This document shows, piece by piece, positions 54,081 through 62,767 of a stretch of 64,000 bases of DNA. This stretch comes from JAJXWB01 sp965246795 (lineage in GTDB: Bacteria > Pseudomonadota > Alphaproteobacteria > Rhizobiales > Beijerinckiaceae). The translations under genes and the position numbers were made by a program. The notes under the pieces are model-generated. The model saw nothing but the letters and a program-made list of their open reading frames with translations. It did not search any database and was not told the origin of the DNA. The stretch covers positions 310,001 through 374,000 of the forward strand of contig CBDFFN010000008.1 of the NCBI GenBank assembly GCA_965246795.1, read 5' to 3'. The first letter of the stretch is position 1. The number at the start of each line of letters is the position of its first letter.

Positions 54081-55313
54081 TCAAAGCAGATGAGGCTCGG
54101 CACGAAATCGACACGGCGTCATAGGCAGTCGTGGATCGACCGCGGCGCCGGTCCGGTTGTTAACGACACGGGCATAGATGTCCATGATCTGCCGACCGAC
54201 CGCGGTCCAAGAATAAACGCGGCGACATTCATTAAGCCCCGTGCGCGCGATGCGCATTCGCAATACGTTGTCCTCGGTTAGGCGCTGCAAACCGTCGGTC
54301 AAGCCCACGACGTCTCCGGGCTGGACAAGCATCCCGTTATCGCCGTCGCGCAGGCAGTCCGTTACGCCGACGGCGAAGCACGACATGTTGGCCAGGCCTG
54401 ACGCCATCGCTTCGAGAATCGTATTAGAGAATCCCTCGGCATAGGTTGGAGAGACGAACACATCGGCGTCGCGGTAGATCGCCGGCACCGCGTCATAGTC
54501 GGCGTAACCTGTGAAGCGCAACGCCGGCGGGTCTAGCACGAGATTTGCCGCGCGCGCGCGGCTTGCTTCGAGGTCAGGACCGATACCGGAAATGGTCGCC
54601 GCAAACGGAACACCGCGAGCACGCAGACCTGCCAGTGCATCGATGAAATCGAGTACGCCTTTCCGACGGTCGACGCGGCCATGGTAAAGCAGGCGAATGG
54701 GAGTGGGCGCTTCGCCAACGCGTGCCTCGTCCGTCGGTCGGAAACGTTCCGTATCGACTGCTCCAGGCACGACCGTGAATCGACCGCGGTCGGTGCCGAG
54801 TCTTTCACTTACTTCGGTGACAAAGCTTTCGCCGCCGATGAGAAGCGCGTCCGCGTTATTTAGGACGCGCTGCATTGCCAGCCGATGCGTCTCGCAGCAT
54901 GAACCGACCCAGTGTCCATCGCCGCCTTGGATAGAAACGACACATGGAACGTTCAAGTCACGGGCGGCGAGAAGTGTAGCCCAACCTGTGGGATATCCGT
55001 ACTGCGCGTGCAGCAAATCGAATGATGTTCGTGTGTGCTGCTGCTTGATCGTGTCGATCATCACGGCGATATCGCGCTCGAAATCGCCGCCGGTTTGTTC
55101 GCCGACCTGTTCCAGACCGATGATGGTGACGCTTGGCACCAGAGGCGGCGGTCCACCGCCATAGACCCGCGTGCCGAATGCATCACCACGATACTGACTG
55201 ATCATTGTCACGTCATGATCCGCGCGTACAAGTTCGCGCAGAAGATTCACCGCATAAACACTCATCCCCGAGATGGCCGGGAAGAATCGTCGGCTGACGA
55301 AGCAAACCTTCAC
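54081..55313 (-). CDS. Glycosyltransferase family 4
   Basis: 410 residues with the GT-B fold. The N-terminal domain opens MKVCFVSRRFFPAISGMSVY. The C-terminal donor site includes the GT4 E-x7-E motif in YAEGFSNTILEAMASGL. GRVDRRKGVLDFIDAL is the usual sugar-nucleotide domain opening. Relatives include MshA and BshA, which place GlcNAc on inositol phosphate or malate. The ATG overlaps the YcaO stop (ATGA). Followed by a PIG-L deacetylase, it suggests transfer of an N-acetyl amino sugar that is then deacetylated. Confidence 0.92.
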   Translation of the reverse strand: MKVCFVSRRFFPAISGMSVYAVNLLRELVRADHDVTMISQYRGDAFGTRVYGGGPPPLVPSVTIIGLEQVGEQTGGDFERDIAVMIDTIKQQHTRTSFDLLHAQYGYPTGWATLLAARDLNVPCVVSIQGGDGHWVGSCCETHRLAMQRVLNNADALLIGGESFVTEVSERLGTDRGRFTVVPGAVDTERFRPTDEARVGEAPTPIRLLYHGRVDRRKGVLDFIDALAGLRARGVPFAATISGIGPDLEASRARAANLVLDPPALRFTGYADYDAVPAIYRDADVFVSPTYAEGFSNTILEAMASGLANMSCFAVGVTDCLRDGDNGMLVQPGDVVGLTDGLQRLTEDNVLRMRIARTGLNECRRVYSWTAVGRQIMDIYARVVNNRTGAAVDPRLPMTPCRFRAEPHLL

Positions 55314-56842
55314 GCCGCTGACTCCACGACGATCTGACCTAGACGTACCGCTACGTGATGCGCCTCCGGCTCGCGATAAAGCGGATAAAGCGGTCCGACG
55401 ATGCGCGCGGCTTCCTCCACGTCAAAGAGCGGCTGGCGGCCACCCGTCAGTGGTTCCAACCGCAAAAACGCTTCGTCGGTAAGGCGAACGGGGCGCCGCG
55501 CATCGGTTTCGTCACAGAGCCGGATCAGCGCACTACCGCGTTCAAGAAGTTTGCGCGTGTTGCGTTCGCCGATGCGCGCGTAGCTCATCGTCTCGACCTC
55601 CAATCCCGGCACAATGACTTTCGCAACGGCAAACGCGCCGCCCGGCGGCGAGCCGTCTATGGCGAGCACGTCGAAGCCCTCGGCTTCCAGCCGCTCCCGC
55701 GCAAATCGCCCGCGAGCGCGTGTATCCGCGAGAGCCGCGGCCGGCAGATCGGCGAAACTCTTAGTCGAGCGCGTTGAGAACACTGTCGTCTCAAGTGCGC
55801 TGCGGATGACCTCGCCGTCCTGCGCCCATTCCATCATCGCGCGTAACGCCCGGCTTTCCTCATGATCGAGGCTGGGGAGTGCACGGCGCACGAACGCTTC
55901 AACGTAACCCTTTGGCGCAACGCGTAACGCTTCATCCAGTGGTCCGTGGCCATAAGCCTTGCGGACCCGTGCAGAGCAAAACTCCAGCACCGCCTTGCGA
56001 AGCGCGCGATTACGGTCCGGATCGCAGGCCTCGCCGCACGCTGAGAGCATGATCGGCACGCGTGGCCCGCGTCCTGGCTCGTCGAAGCCGACGACATAGA
56101 GGTTGCACAGGCCGAATTCATCGGTCGCAAATTTTGGGAGAAGCGTTATTCCGCAACCGCGCACATGCGCGATGAGCGCCCGCGCATCGTCGTCAAGACC
56201 GTCATCGAGATTTAGCACCACGCCTTGGTCGAGTGCCCGAAACAGAAGGCCGTTGCCGTCGCGCTGCAGGCATTCGAGCAGGCCATGCCCCACCGCCCAC
56301 TCAAAGTCCGGACCAGCGCCCAGCCCGTTAGTGATAAGCGTCGTGAACGGCTGATAGTTTGGGGGCAGTTCGAACCAGTCTGTTGCCGCGACGTCGAGCG
56401 GCACAAGAACGCGTTCGCCGGTGCGAACGCGCACGGCTTGCGTCCATGCCAGCGGCGTATCGTGATCGATCGGACTGCCGGCAGGCAAACACAGCGTCAG
56501 TGGATCGACGATGCCCCCGGCATCGACGATATCGCGCAGCGCGCGGTACGAGCCCTCACGCCACGGTGTCTGCATCAGACGCAGCGTCGGGCAGATGGCC
56601 TCGGCGATCTCCGCAAGCGCGCCGATGATGGCCTCGCTGTCTGTGCTGCCATATCCGTAGCCGGACGGCATATTGCCTGGAAACCGCGCTTCGTCATCGA
56701 GAAACAGCGCGATCTTCCACGCCGGCACACCCGTTCGGTCGATCGACGTCATCGGGAAGCCGACGATGCGGCCGGGCGGCAGGCCCGCGATGTATGCGCG
56801 TGCGGCGTCAGGCAGGTCAGCGGGAAGACCGGTCACGCGCAT
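55310..56842 (-). CDS. YcaO-family protein
   Basis: 510 residues with the YcaO core. The ATP-binding acidic motifs are visible in DSEAIIGALAEIAEAICPT, in WAVGHGLLECLQRDGNG, and in ALRKAVLEFCSARVRKAYG. YcaO enzymes activate amide oxygens with ATP to make azolines, thioamides or amidines, mostly on peptides. There is no adjacent E1-like or TfuA partner, no precursor peptide is seen in the cluster, and the C-terminus (VRLGQIVVESAA) lacks the PxPxP end of azoline-forming members. A non-peptide substrate or an unusual partner is therefore possible. It overlaps the oxidoreductase gene by ten bases. Confidence 0.9.
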   Translation of the reverse strand: MRVTGLPADLPDAARAYIAGLPPGRIVGFPMTSIDRTGVPAWKIALFLDDEARFPGNMPSGYGYGSTDSEAIIGALAEIAEAICPTLRLMQTPWREGSYRALRDIVDAGGIVDPLTLCLPAGSPIDHDTPLAWTQAVRVRTGERVLVPLDVAATDWFELPPNYQPFTTLITNGLGAGPDFEWAVGHGLLECLQRDGNGLLFRALDQGVVLNLDDGLDDDARALIAHVRGCGITLLPKFATDEFGLCNLYVVGFDEPGRGPRVPIMLSACGEACDPDRNRALRKAVLEFCSARVRKAYGHGPLDEALRVAPKGYVEAFVRRALPSLDHEESRALRAMMEWAQDGEVIRSALETTVFSTRSTKSFADLPAAALADTRARGRFARERLEAEGFDVLAIDGSPPGGAFAVAKVIVPGLEVETMSYARIGERNTRKLLERGSALIRLCDETDARRPVRLTDEAFLRLEPLTGGRQPLFDVEEAARIVGPLYPLYREPEAHHVAVRLGQIVVESAA

Positions 56843-57843
56843 CGAGAAGCACCGTAGGCTTGTTCGAGGAGTCGCATGACGGCGAGATCACGCGCGCCAT
56901 CGAACGGGCAGGGACCGCCGCGCAGGGCCGACCCGAACGCGCGGACCTGCGCGAGGAACGGTGATTCGTCGGCATCGGCTACGGGCAGCGGTTCGCTGGC
57001 GCCAGTCGCACCGTCGATGATAGTGACGTGGCCCCCTGGCGTCTGACCCATCGTGTCCACGGCGACGAGGAGGCCGGTGGTGCCGGCAATTTCGAGGCGC
57101 CGGCGCGGCAGGGCGTCGGGCATGTTGTAGGCGACGTGCAGGCTCGCAAGGACGCCGGTGCGCGTTATGCCGACGAACATTGCACCATCGTCGACGTCGT
57201 AGTCGTGTATGCGTCGCTGCATGATCGTCGTGCCGTGTACAACGGACTCGTCCAGTAGACATTCCACCAGGTCGAGACCGTGCGGCGCGAGGTCCATGAA
57301 CGCGCCGCCGCCGGCTCGGCGCGGGTCCGCGCGCCAGTTGTCGCCTTCGTCGTGACCAGACGTCCAGCGAGCTCCAAGCCAGCAAGCATAGACGATGCGA
57401 ACCGCCGTCACTGTACCGATGCGGTCTGCTTTGATTGCCGCTCGCATCGCCCGATGCGCAGGGTGAAAGCGCTGATCGAACGCCGTGCCGTAGAGCACCC
57501 CGGCGCGTGTGCAAGCGTCGACCGCCGCCTCGGCATCAGGGAACGTGACGGCGATCGGCTTCTCGCACAGCACCGCCTTGCCCGCGGCTGCAGCCGTCTC
57601 AACAGCCGCGCGGTGTAGATGGTTGGGCGTGGCGACATAGATCGCTTCGATGGTAGGATCGCGGACGAGATCGTCGACGGTCGGCACGGCGCTCACGCCA
57701 AGTGTTTCGGCAAAGCTTCGCGCGCTGGGCGACGGATCGGCGATGGCGACGAGTCGGTCGCCGGCCGCGCGTATCGCGGGCAACATGTAATCGCACGCAA
57801 CCCAGCCAAATCCGGCGATGCCCCAGGCGACGGTTTGCACCAT
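56833..57843 (-). CDS. Gfo/Idh/MocA-family oxidoreductase
   Basis: 336 residues from MVQTVAWGIAGFGWVACDYM, whose ATG shares its A with the methyltransferase TGA (TGATG). The Rossmann domain has GIAGFGW and the catalytic-loop CEKPIAV. The second domain has GGGAFMDLAPHGLDLVECLL with the catalytic-type D-x3-H. Members oxidise or reduce hydroxyls of sugars and inositols with NAD(P). Here it may act on the cyclitol expected from the EboD-like cyclase. That is inference. Confidence 0.92.
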   Translation of the reverse strand: MVQTVAWGIAGFGWVACDYMLPAIRAAGDRLVAIADPSPSARSFAETLGVSAVPTVDDLVRDPTIEAIYVATPNHLHRAAVETAAAAGKAVLCEKPIAVTFPDAEAAVDACTRAGVLYGTAFDQRFHPAHRAMRAAIKADRIGTVTAVRIVYACWLGARWTSGHDEGDNWRADPRRAGGGAFMDLAPHGLDLVECLLDESVVHGTTIMQRRIHDYDVDDGAMFVGITRTGVLASLHVAYNMPDALPRRRLEIAGTTGLLVAVDTMGQTPGGHVTIIDGATGASEPLPVADADESPFLAQVRAFGSALRGGPCPFDGARDLAVMRLLEQAYGASRCA

Positions 57844-58997
57844 CACCAGCGATCCGGCAGGTCGACGACGATGCGGCGGCGTCGATCGTCGGCGGTCGGT
57901 GCCTGCATCAAGCGTGCGGCGTCTGCGGCCGTCAGGGTCGCTGGATAGGTCGCGAGACCCGCGTATTCCGCCTCGTAACGCGGCGTCGGCCACGAGATCG
58001 TGTGATCAGATCCAGCACGCTGATAGAGCGGATTGAGCCGCAGCGGCGACGAGGCAATCGGAATCGTCATTCCATCGACAAGATCGCGCGCTGATGTCCT
58101 TGCGCAGTCTTCGAGAGAAAAAGCGTCGACGCAACGCAAAGCATGCGGCGAAGCCGCACGCGGCGCGCGGCCCTCCGCTAGTGCGCGCGTCAATTCGGCA
58201 TCGTCGTAGACGGTCGCATCGGGGAACAGGGCGACAATCTCTTCCGCCGACACAGCATGCCCGGAGGAGAGCGTCGCCGCTTCGCTGTTGTGGATGTGAC
58301 CGACGACGACCCGGCCCTTCGGCGACGCGAGAGCGCGCAGTGCCTGCACGATCTCTCGCTTCGGCTCGAGGAAGTAGAACGCATCGTGACAGAACGCGAG
58401 GTCGGTGCGGCAATCCGAAATGGGCCAAGAAGCAGCAGCGTCGAAGCAGACGAGTGACGTTTCTGCCGGCAAAACCCAGTGGCGCGCGAGCCAAAGCTTC
58501 GCGAAAACGACGTCGCCGCCGATGTAAGCGACGCCGCGCTTCGCCAGTTCGCGCCCGAAATGGCCGATACCGCAGGCAAGTTCGATCGCTGATGACGTGT
58601 GCTGCCAATGCGTTTCCAAGAGCGCAAGGCCAGACAGAAACGTCGGGTCGCTCCAGCGATGTGCGAAATAATTGCCGACGCGATCGAACGCGAGCAAGTC
58701 CATCGCCGCGCGGAGCGACAGTGTTTCACGCTCACGCACGAGGAGTCGCAGCGCGACGTCGTCTGATCGCGCGCCTGTCCACCAATCGTCTTGATCGGCA
58801 AGCGCGGCGACAAGCGCACCTTCGGCGTCATCGAGCCGAAGCCGCTCGACGATTTCTTCGATGAGCGCTTCGCGACCAACGCGCAGATACGGAATGCCGT
58901 CAAGGACAGGCCAGAGCTGTCCGTCGACGTCGCGCAGAAGATGCTCGCTAATCGTCGTGAGCGGTGCGCGCGTGATCGGTGATAGAAGTCGCATCAA
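57843..58997 (-). CDS. SAM-dependent methyltransferase with Trm112-like N-terminus
   Basis: 384 residues. The first ~40 (MRLLSPITRAPLTTISEHLL, then DGIPYLR) resemble a Trm112/zinc-free ribbon domain often fused to methyltransferases of sugar and polyketide clusters. The class I SAM site is ELACGIGHFGREL, and the post-motif strand is DLAFCHDAFYFLEP. A C-terminal ~100-residue extension has no clear match. The start overlaps the previous stop by four bases (58994-58997). Substrate unknown. Confidence 0.87.
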   Translation of the reverse strand: MMRLLSPITRAPLTTISEHLLRDVDGQLWPVLDGIPYLRVGREALIEEIVERLRLDDAEGALVAALADQDDWWTGARSDDVALRLLVRERETLSLRAAMDLLAFDRVGNYFAHRWSDPTFLSGLALLETHWQHTSSAIELACGIGHFGRELAKRGVAYIGGDVVFAKLWLARHWVLPAETSLVCFDAAASWPISDCRTDLAFCHDAFYFLEPKREIVQALRALASPKGRVVVGHIHNSEAATLSSGHAVSAEEIVALFPDATVYDDAELTRALAEGRAPRAASPHALRCVDAFSLEDCARTSARDLVDGMTIPIASSPLRLNPLYQRAGSDHTISWPTPRYEAEYAGLATYPATLTAADAARLMQAPTADDRRRRIVVDLPDRW

Positions 58998-59926
58998 AGC
59001 AGGCCGACCTGCCGAAGCACATCGTCATGAAAGGACTTTACCGGCCCGGCGTGCACCAGTTCCATCTCGCCCAGCATACGTTGAGGCGTCAGCTCGGCGG
59101 CTCGCGCATATTGATTCAGCTGCACTACACGATCGAGGACGTCGGCGGCATGAAAAGCGCGGCCTTCGGGTGTTGCAGCATCGGGCAGGACGCGTCGCGC
59201 GTTTTCGACCTGGATACGCAACGCCTCCGGAAGTTGTCGCAAACTTTCCGCTGTATGAAAATCCATCACCGTTTGCAGGCGATCCCCCAGCAACGTCTCG
59301 CCAGTGAAGCCTGCATCCGGCATGCTCGCATTGTGGAGGTGATGCGCAAGAGAAGCGAGGAAGACCGTTGAGGGATCGGCTCCATAGGCTCGCGATAGAA
59401 GGACGCCATACACCGCAACCATCAAGCAATGTTCGGCGTGGTTTTCCGGCGGTTCGAGCAGTATGCGAGGCTTGCCGGGACATGTGATGCCAGCGCGCGG
59501 CTGCTGTTCCAATGCTGCGACAAACGCTGGACATTGGGTGTGAGCGATCTGTTTTATTTCGAAGCTGTCGAAATGACCGACGAACAAATCCAGCGATCCG
59601 ACGACTGCGTCTATCGCGCCTTGCTCGATCCGACGTGCTTCTAGCCGCGAAAGCCCGGACGCGACTAGCATCTCGGCATCAAGGTCGCCAAGCCGCGCAG
59701 CGACGAGCGCCTTGCGCGTCGCGTGCGAAGAGACAACACCGGAATCTTGGCCCGCGGCGAGCGCCAGCCACGCGGACCGAAACAATCGCATCGCGATGGA
59801 GCCCTCGCGACCGGCAGACGTGATCCGCTTGAGGTCGTTGATCTCGACAAGGAGATTGAGAAGGACAGGGGGCAACACGGCGCCGATGTGATCGCGTGCG
59901 GAACCCGCGCGAGGCAATGACATCAA
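58994..59926 (-). CDS. HD-like protein with His-His in place of His-Asp
   Basis: 310 residues, mostly helical. The middle has NHAEHCLMVAVYGVLLSRAYG, then LASLAHHLHNASMPDAG and FTGETLLGD. This follows the HD-domain order H..HD..D, but the central H-D pair reads H-H. HD proteins are metal phosphohydrolases, and the change may alter or abolish that activity. It overlaps both neighbours by four bases, so it is a built-in pathway component. A cyclic or phosphorylated intermediate could be its ligand, which is speculation. Confidence 0.7.
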   Translation of the reverse strand: MMSLPRAGSARDHIGAVLPPVLLNLLVEINDLKRITSAGREGSIAMRLFRSAWLALAAGQDSGVVSSHATRKALVAARLGDLDAEMLVASGLSRLEARRIEQGAIDAVVGSLDLFVGHFDSFEIKQIAHTQCPAFVAALEQQPRAGITCPGKPRILLEPPENHAEHCLMVAVYGVLLSRAYGADPSTVFLASLAHHLHNASMPDAGFTGETLLGDRLQTVMDFHTAESLRQLPEALRIQVENARRVLPDAATPEGRAFHAADVLDRVVQLNQYARAAELTPQRMLGEMELVHAGPVKSFHDDVLRQVGLL

Positions 59927-61164
59927 TGTGCGCGCGACGAGACCGACGCGTGTTCCTCAAGCCAATCGATCGAGGCCATGATAAGAGCTTCGTCCATGAC
60001 GTGGACTTCGACACCCTGGCCGAGATCTTCGAGCAGCGTGATCGTCAGTTCTCCACCGAGGTGCTCACGGAACTCGCGAAGTCCCTGCAGCAAGACGGAG
60101 CTGCCCGTATCGTTCTTTGCCTTCAACATCGGATTGTAGAGAGGAAGACCGAGGTGTTGCAGCAGGTCGCAGACGCGCAATTCGTTGCCTTTGCTCAAGT
60201 GCCCGCGCAGCACCGAGTAACGCGTATCGAGCGCGATCCCTATGGCGACCGCTTCGCCATGCCGAAGCGCGTGTTTGGTGAGAATTTCCAGCTTGTGCGC
60301 AGCCCAATGCCCGAAGTCGAGTGGGCGCGCGCTGCCGCGTTCGAAAGGATCGCCGCCCGACGCGATCTGGATCATGTGCAGTTCGGCACAACGCTGGATC
60401 ATGTAGGCAACCGCTGCCGGCTCGAACCGAGCAAGATCGTCGGCATGCGCTTCAAGCCACGCGAAGAAATTCTTGTCACGAATAAGCGCAACTTTCACCG
60501 CTTCCGCCATGCCGGCGCGTTTATCGCGCGGATCGAGCGCTTCCAAAAACGTTGAGTCGTTGAGGACCGCGTAGGGCGGCGCAAAGGTGCCAAGCAAGTT
60601 CTTCTGCCCGAACGCGTTAATACCGTTCTTCACGCCGACGCCGGAGTCGTTCTGAGCAAGTACCGTCGTTGGAATTCGGACGTGGCGGATACCTCTATGC
60701 GTCGTCGCCGCGACGTATCCGATAAGGTCAAGAAACGCACCACCGCCGACTGCCGCCACGAATGCGTGACGGTCGAGCCCAAGGTCGACTAAGTGACGCT
60801 GCAAACGCTCGACAAGGTGCGGATCGTTTTTACACGCCTCGCCGCCCGCAAAAAATTCAGGTGTACGAACGAGTGCGATCTCTGCTCCGTATGCCGCTGC
60901 ATAGGCCTCGATACGCTGAGGTAGCTGACCCTGCGCACTTCGGAGACCTTCGTCGATCAAGACCGCGCACTTGTGCGAAACGCCTGCACCCGCGCGCGAA
61001 AGTATATCTGCGAAGATCGGATTGGCGACGTCGAAAATATCGCGTGAGAAGACGACGGGATATTCGTAGGATACCGTAAATCGTTGCTCTCGGACGGTCG
61101 TCTCGTCCGCGGCATTGATCTGCGGCGGCACAATCCGCTCAAGGACATCCGATCTATAACTCAA
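59923..61164 (-). CDS. EboD-like 3-dehydroquinate-synthase-family cyclase
   Basis: 413 residues. The start is a TTG at 61164 with a strong GGGGAGAT eight bases upstream. The N-terminal FTVSYEYPVVFSRDIFDVANP is the EboD signature. The dehydroquinate synthase core is intact: GGGAFLDLIGYVAATTHRG, PTTVLAQNDSGVGVKNGIN, E in GMAEAVKVALI, and zinc histidines in DFGHWAAHKLE and HGEAVAIGI. The family turns sugar phosphates into cyclitols or dehydroquinate-like rings using NAD and zinc. No other ebo genes are present. It heads the seven-gene cluster and probably makes the carbocyclic core. Confidence 0.92.
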   Translation of the reverse strand: MSYRSDVLERIVPPQINAADETTVREQRFTVSYEYPVVFSRDIFDVANPIFADILSRAGAGVSHKCAVLIDEGLRSAQGQLPQRIEAYAAAYGAEIALVRTPEFFAGGEACKNDPHLVERLQRHLVDLGLDRHAFVAAVGGGAFLDLIGYVAATTHRGIRHVRIPTTVLAQNDSGVGVKNGINAFGQKNLLGTFAPPYAVLNDSTFLEALDPRDKRAGMAEAVKVALIRDKNFFAWLEAHADDLARFEPAAVAYMIQRCAELHMIQIASGGDPFERGSARPLDFGHWAAHKLEILTKHALRHGEAVAIGIALDTRYSVLRGHLSKGNELRVCDLLQHLGLPLYNPMLKAKNDTGSSVLLQGLREFREHLGGELTITLLEDLGQGVEVHVMDEALIMASIDWLEEHASVSSRAH

Positions 61165-61397
61165 AACTTTATCTCCCCGACGGCCCGCCCCTGTTCGAAT
61201 GTAGGGCGGTCGGAATCAGATGGAGCAAACGCGTCGCTAGTCTGCACCGTGCGACGATTTGTGCCCGCGTCTTTCGAATTGTTAAGCTTCAGGCGCTTCG
61301 CCGAAGCCGTGTGTTCTCCGTCGTAAGATCTCGAGCAATCGCGCTGTGCCGTCTATTGGTCGCAGCAATGGCAATAGTGCAGACAGTAAATCGGCTG

Positions 61398-61577
61398 ATC
61401 AGTCGAATATATCGAGCGCTCAAATTGCCCGTATGGTCGAACCACGGATCGAGAGGCGACTTTGTCGACTACCGATATCAAATCGAGGTTATAGATTGGC
61501 CAAATTGGTCATTCGATAGTTTCGATACCGGGGCATTCCTGCATTTCTAGCAATAGGACGCGGTGACTACCTCATAT
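61398..61577 (+). pseudogene. Decayed fragment of the 26.5-kb alpha/beta hydrolase
   Basis: ISRIYRALKLPVWSNHGSRG and DFVDYRY through SFDTGAFLHF match the C-terminal region of the hydrolase at 26519 almost residue for residue. After HF, two TAG codons stand where the intact copy has Glu and Leu, yet the following bases still encode DAVTTSY in the same register. Homology ends near 61577, where the HxlR gene begins. It is on the opposite strand to the intact copy. Confidence 0.85.
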
Positions 61578-61768
61578 CCGGCCTCCACGAGCGCATTCAG
61601 TCGCCGGGTCAGCATATTCGGCGCGATGCCGAGACTGTCCTGAAACTGATCAAAGCGCGTAAGCCCGCCAAAGGCATCGCGCATGATGAGGATGCTCCAC
61701 CACTCACCCACGCGATCAAGGTTGCGCGCGATCGGGCAGGCCATCTTGTTAAACCGAGTGCGCTCCAT
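61547..61768 (-). pseudogene. HxlR-family regulator, 3'-truncated
   Basis: The first ~64 residues (MERTRFNKMACPIARNLDRV, then GEWWSILIMRDAFGGLTRF and LGIAPNMLTRRLNALVEAG) are a good HxlR winged helix. From the next codon the frame runs into antisense sequence of the hydrolase fragment and stops nine codons later (YEVVTASYC). The wing and C-terminal dimerisation helix, normally another 40-80 residues, are missing. The joint is at about 61577/61578. Confidence 0.82.
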
Positions 61769-62003
61769 CCCTCCGCGTAGTGCCAGTCACTATCGTCATG
61801 CAAGTCGCTACACGCAGCAGTGTTCCGCGAATGCTGCATGGCTGATTTCCATGGTTCGAAGGCGAGAGAGATATTTCGAGCAGATTAAGTGCCGCCTTGC
61901 CGGCGAAGCCCGCGCGTGAACGTGTAGGATGGTCGGCAGTTAAACCGTCCGGACCCAAACTCACTGGGCGAACGGACTGCCGTTAGACCGAGCGGAGCCA
62001 CTC

Positions 62004-62477
62004 ATGTTCGACGAACCCGGTTTCGCACGTGGCGTCGAGTTGGATGATGACACACCCGCGCTTTTCAATTTTGTCTACTGCAGCCTTGCTGCGAGCGGCG
62101 TCGACGACGTCGAGGTTGGTCGCATTGTCGAGTCCGCCCAGCGTAATAATCTAGAGCGCAGCATCACTGGCGTGTTGGTTTTCGGCAGTGGCGTTTTCTT
62201 TCAATGGATCGAAGGACCGGCTGCGGAAATGCAGAGGCTGATTGCAGACCTGCACCGCGATACGCGCCATTACGATATCGTCACGCTAGACCAGAACGAG
62301 GAAAACCGGGAGCGTCTGTATCCGAATTGGGAAATGGAACGGGTGGGCGCCGAGGACATCCGCGCGGTATTAGAGGACGCGATTGGGAGTTCCGAAGACG
62401 AAAACAATGTCGCGATATTGAAGCGTATCCTTCAGCAATTCGATTCGGGGCCGCTCGACACGCTTGGGCGGAGTTGA
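62004..62477 (+). CDS. Short BLUF-domain blue-light photoreceptor
   Basis: 157 residues consisting of one BLUF domain (about 22-115) and a ~40-residue acidic, helical tail. The flavin-signalling Tyr is Y25, the Asn N49 and the Gln Q67 (YCSLAA, QRNN, FFQWIEGP). The Tyr-to-Gln spacing equals that of AppA. There is no output domain, so it must signal through a partner. The neighbours give no clue which. Confidence 0.9.
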   Translation: MFDEPGFARGVELDDDTPALFNFVYCSLAASGVDDVEVGRIVESAQRNNLERSITGVLVFGSGVFFQWIEGPAAEMQRLIADLHRDTRHYDIVTLDQNEENRERLYPNWEMERVGAEDIRAVLEDAIGSSEDENNVAILKRILQQFDSGPLDTLGRS

Positions 62478-62767
62478 TCCGTCTCGGCTCGGCTTGGATT
62501 CGAATGTCCCATTTGGGTCAAATACGGCTCTTCTTCGACGCCAATCTCTGTTCGCAGCTAGACGCTAGGGGTCTGATTCTGTCCTAGAGCGGTCAACTCG
62601 AGCGCTTGCCCATGGCCTCGTCGGCCCTCGTATAATCTGCTTCCAGAAGCTCGCACGCCGTCAACAAAGCGATTGCAAATGTCGTTCGATCCCTGCGGCA
62701 AATTATGACGGCCCTCCATCGCTTGTCGAATGTCGTACAAAGCGAAAAACTAAATCTCGAGGCATAC
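62478..62767. other. Intergenic region before amidohydrolase
   Basis: About 290 bases with no supported gene. An in-frame ATG lies upstream of the one chosen, but the intervening sequence does not match the family. I see no clear promoter. Confidence 0.35.

Noticed and set aside
53339..61400. RiPP precursor peptide for the YcaO protein
   Set aside because: I looked for a short coding frame with a leader-like sequence in gaps of the cluster; the genes overlap and leave no room, and the upstream region shows none.
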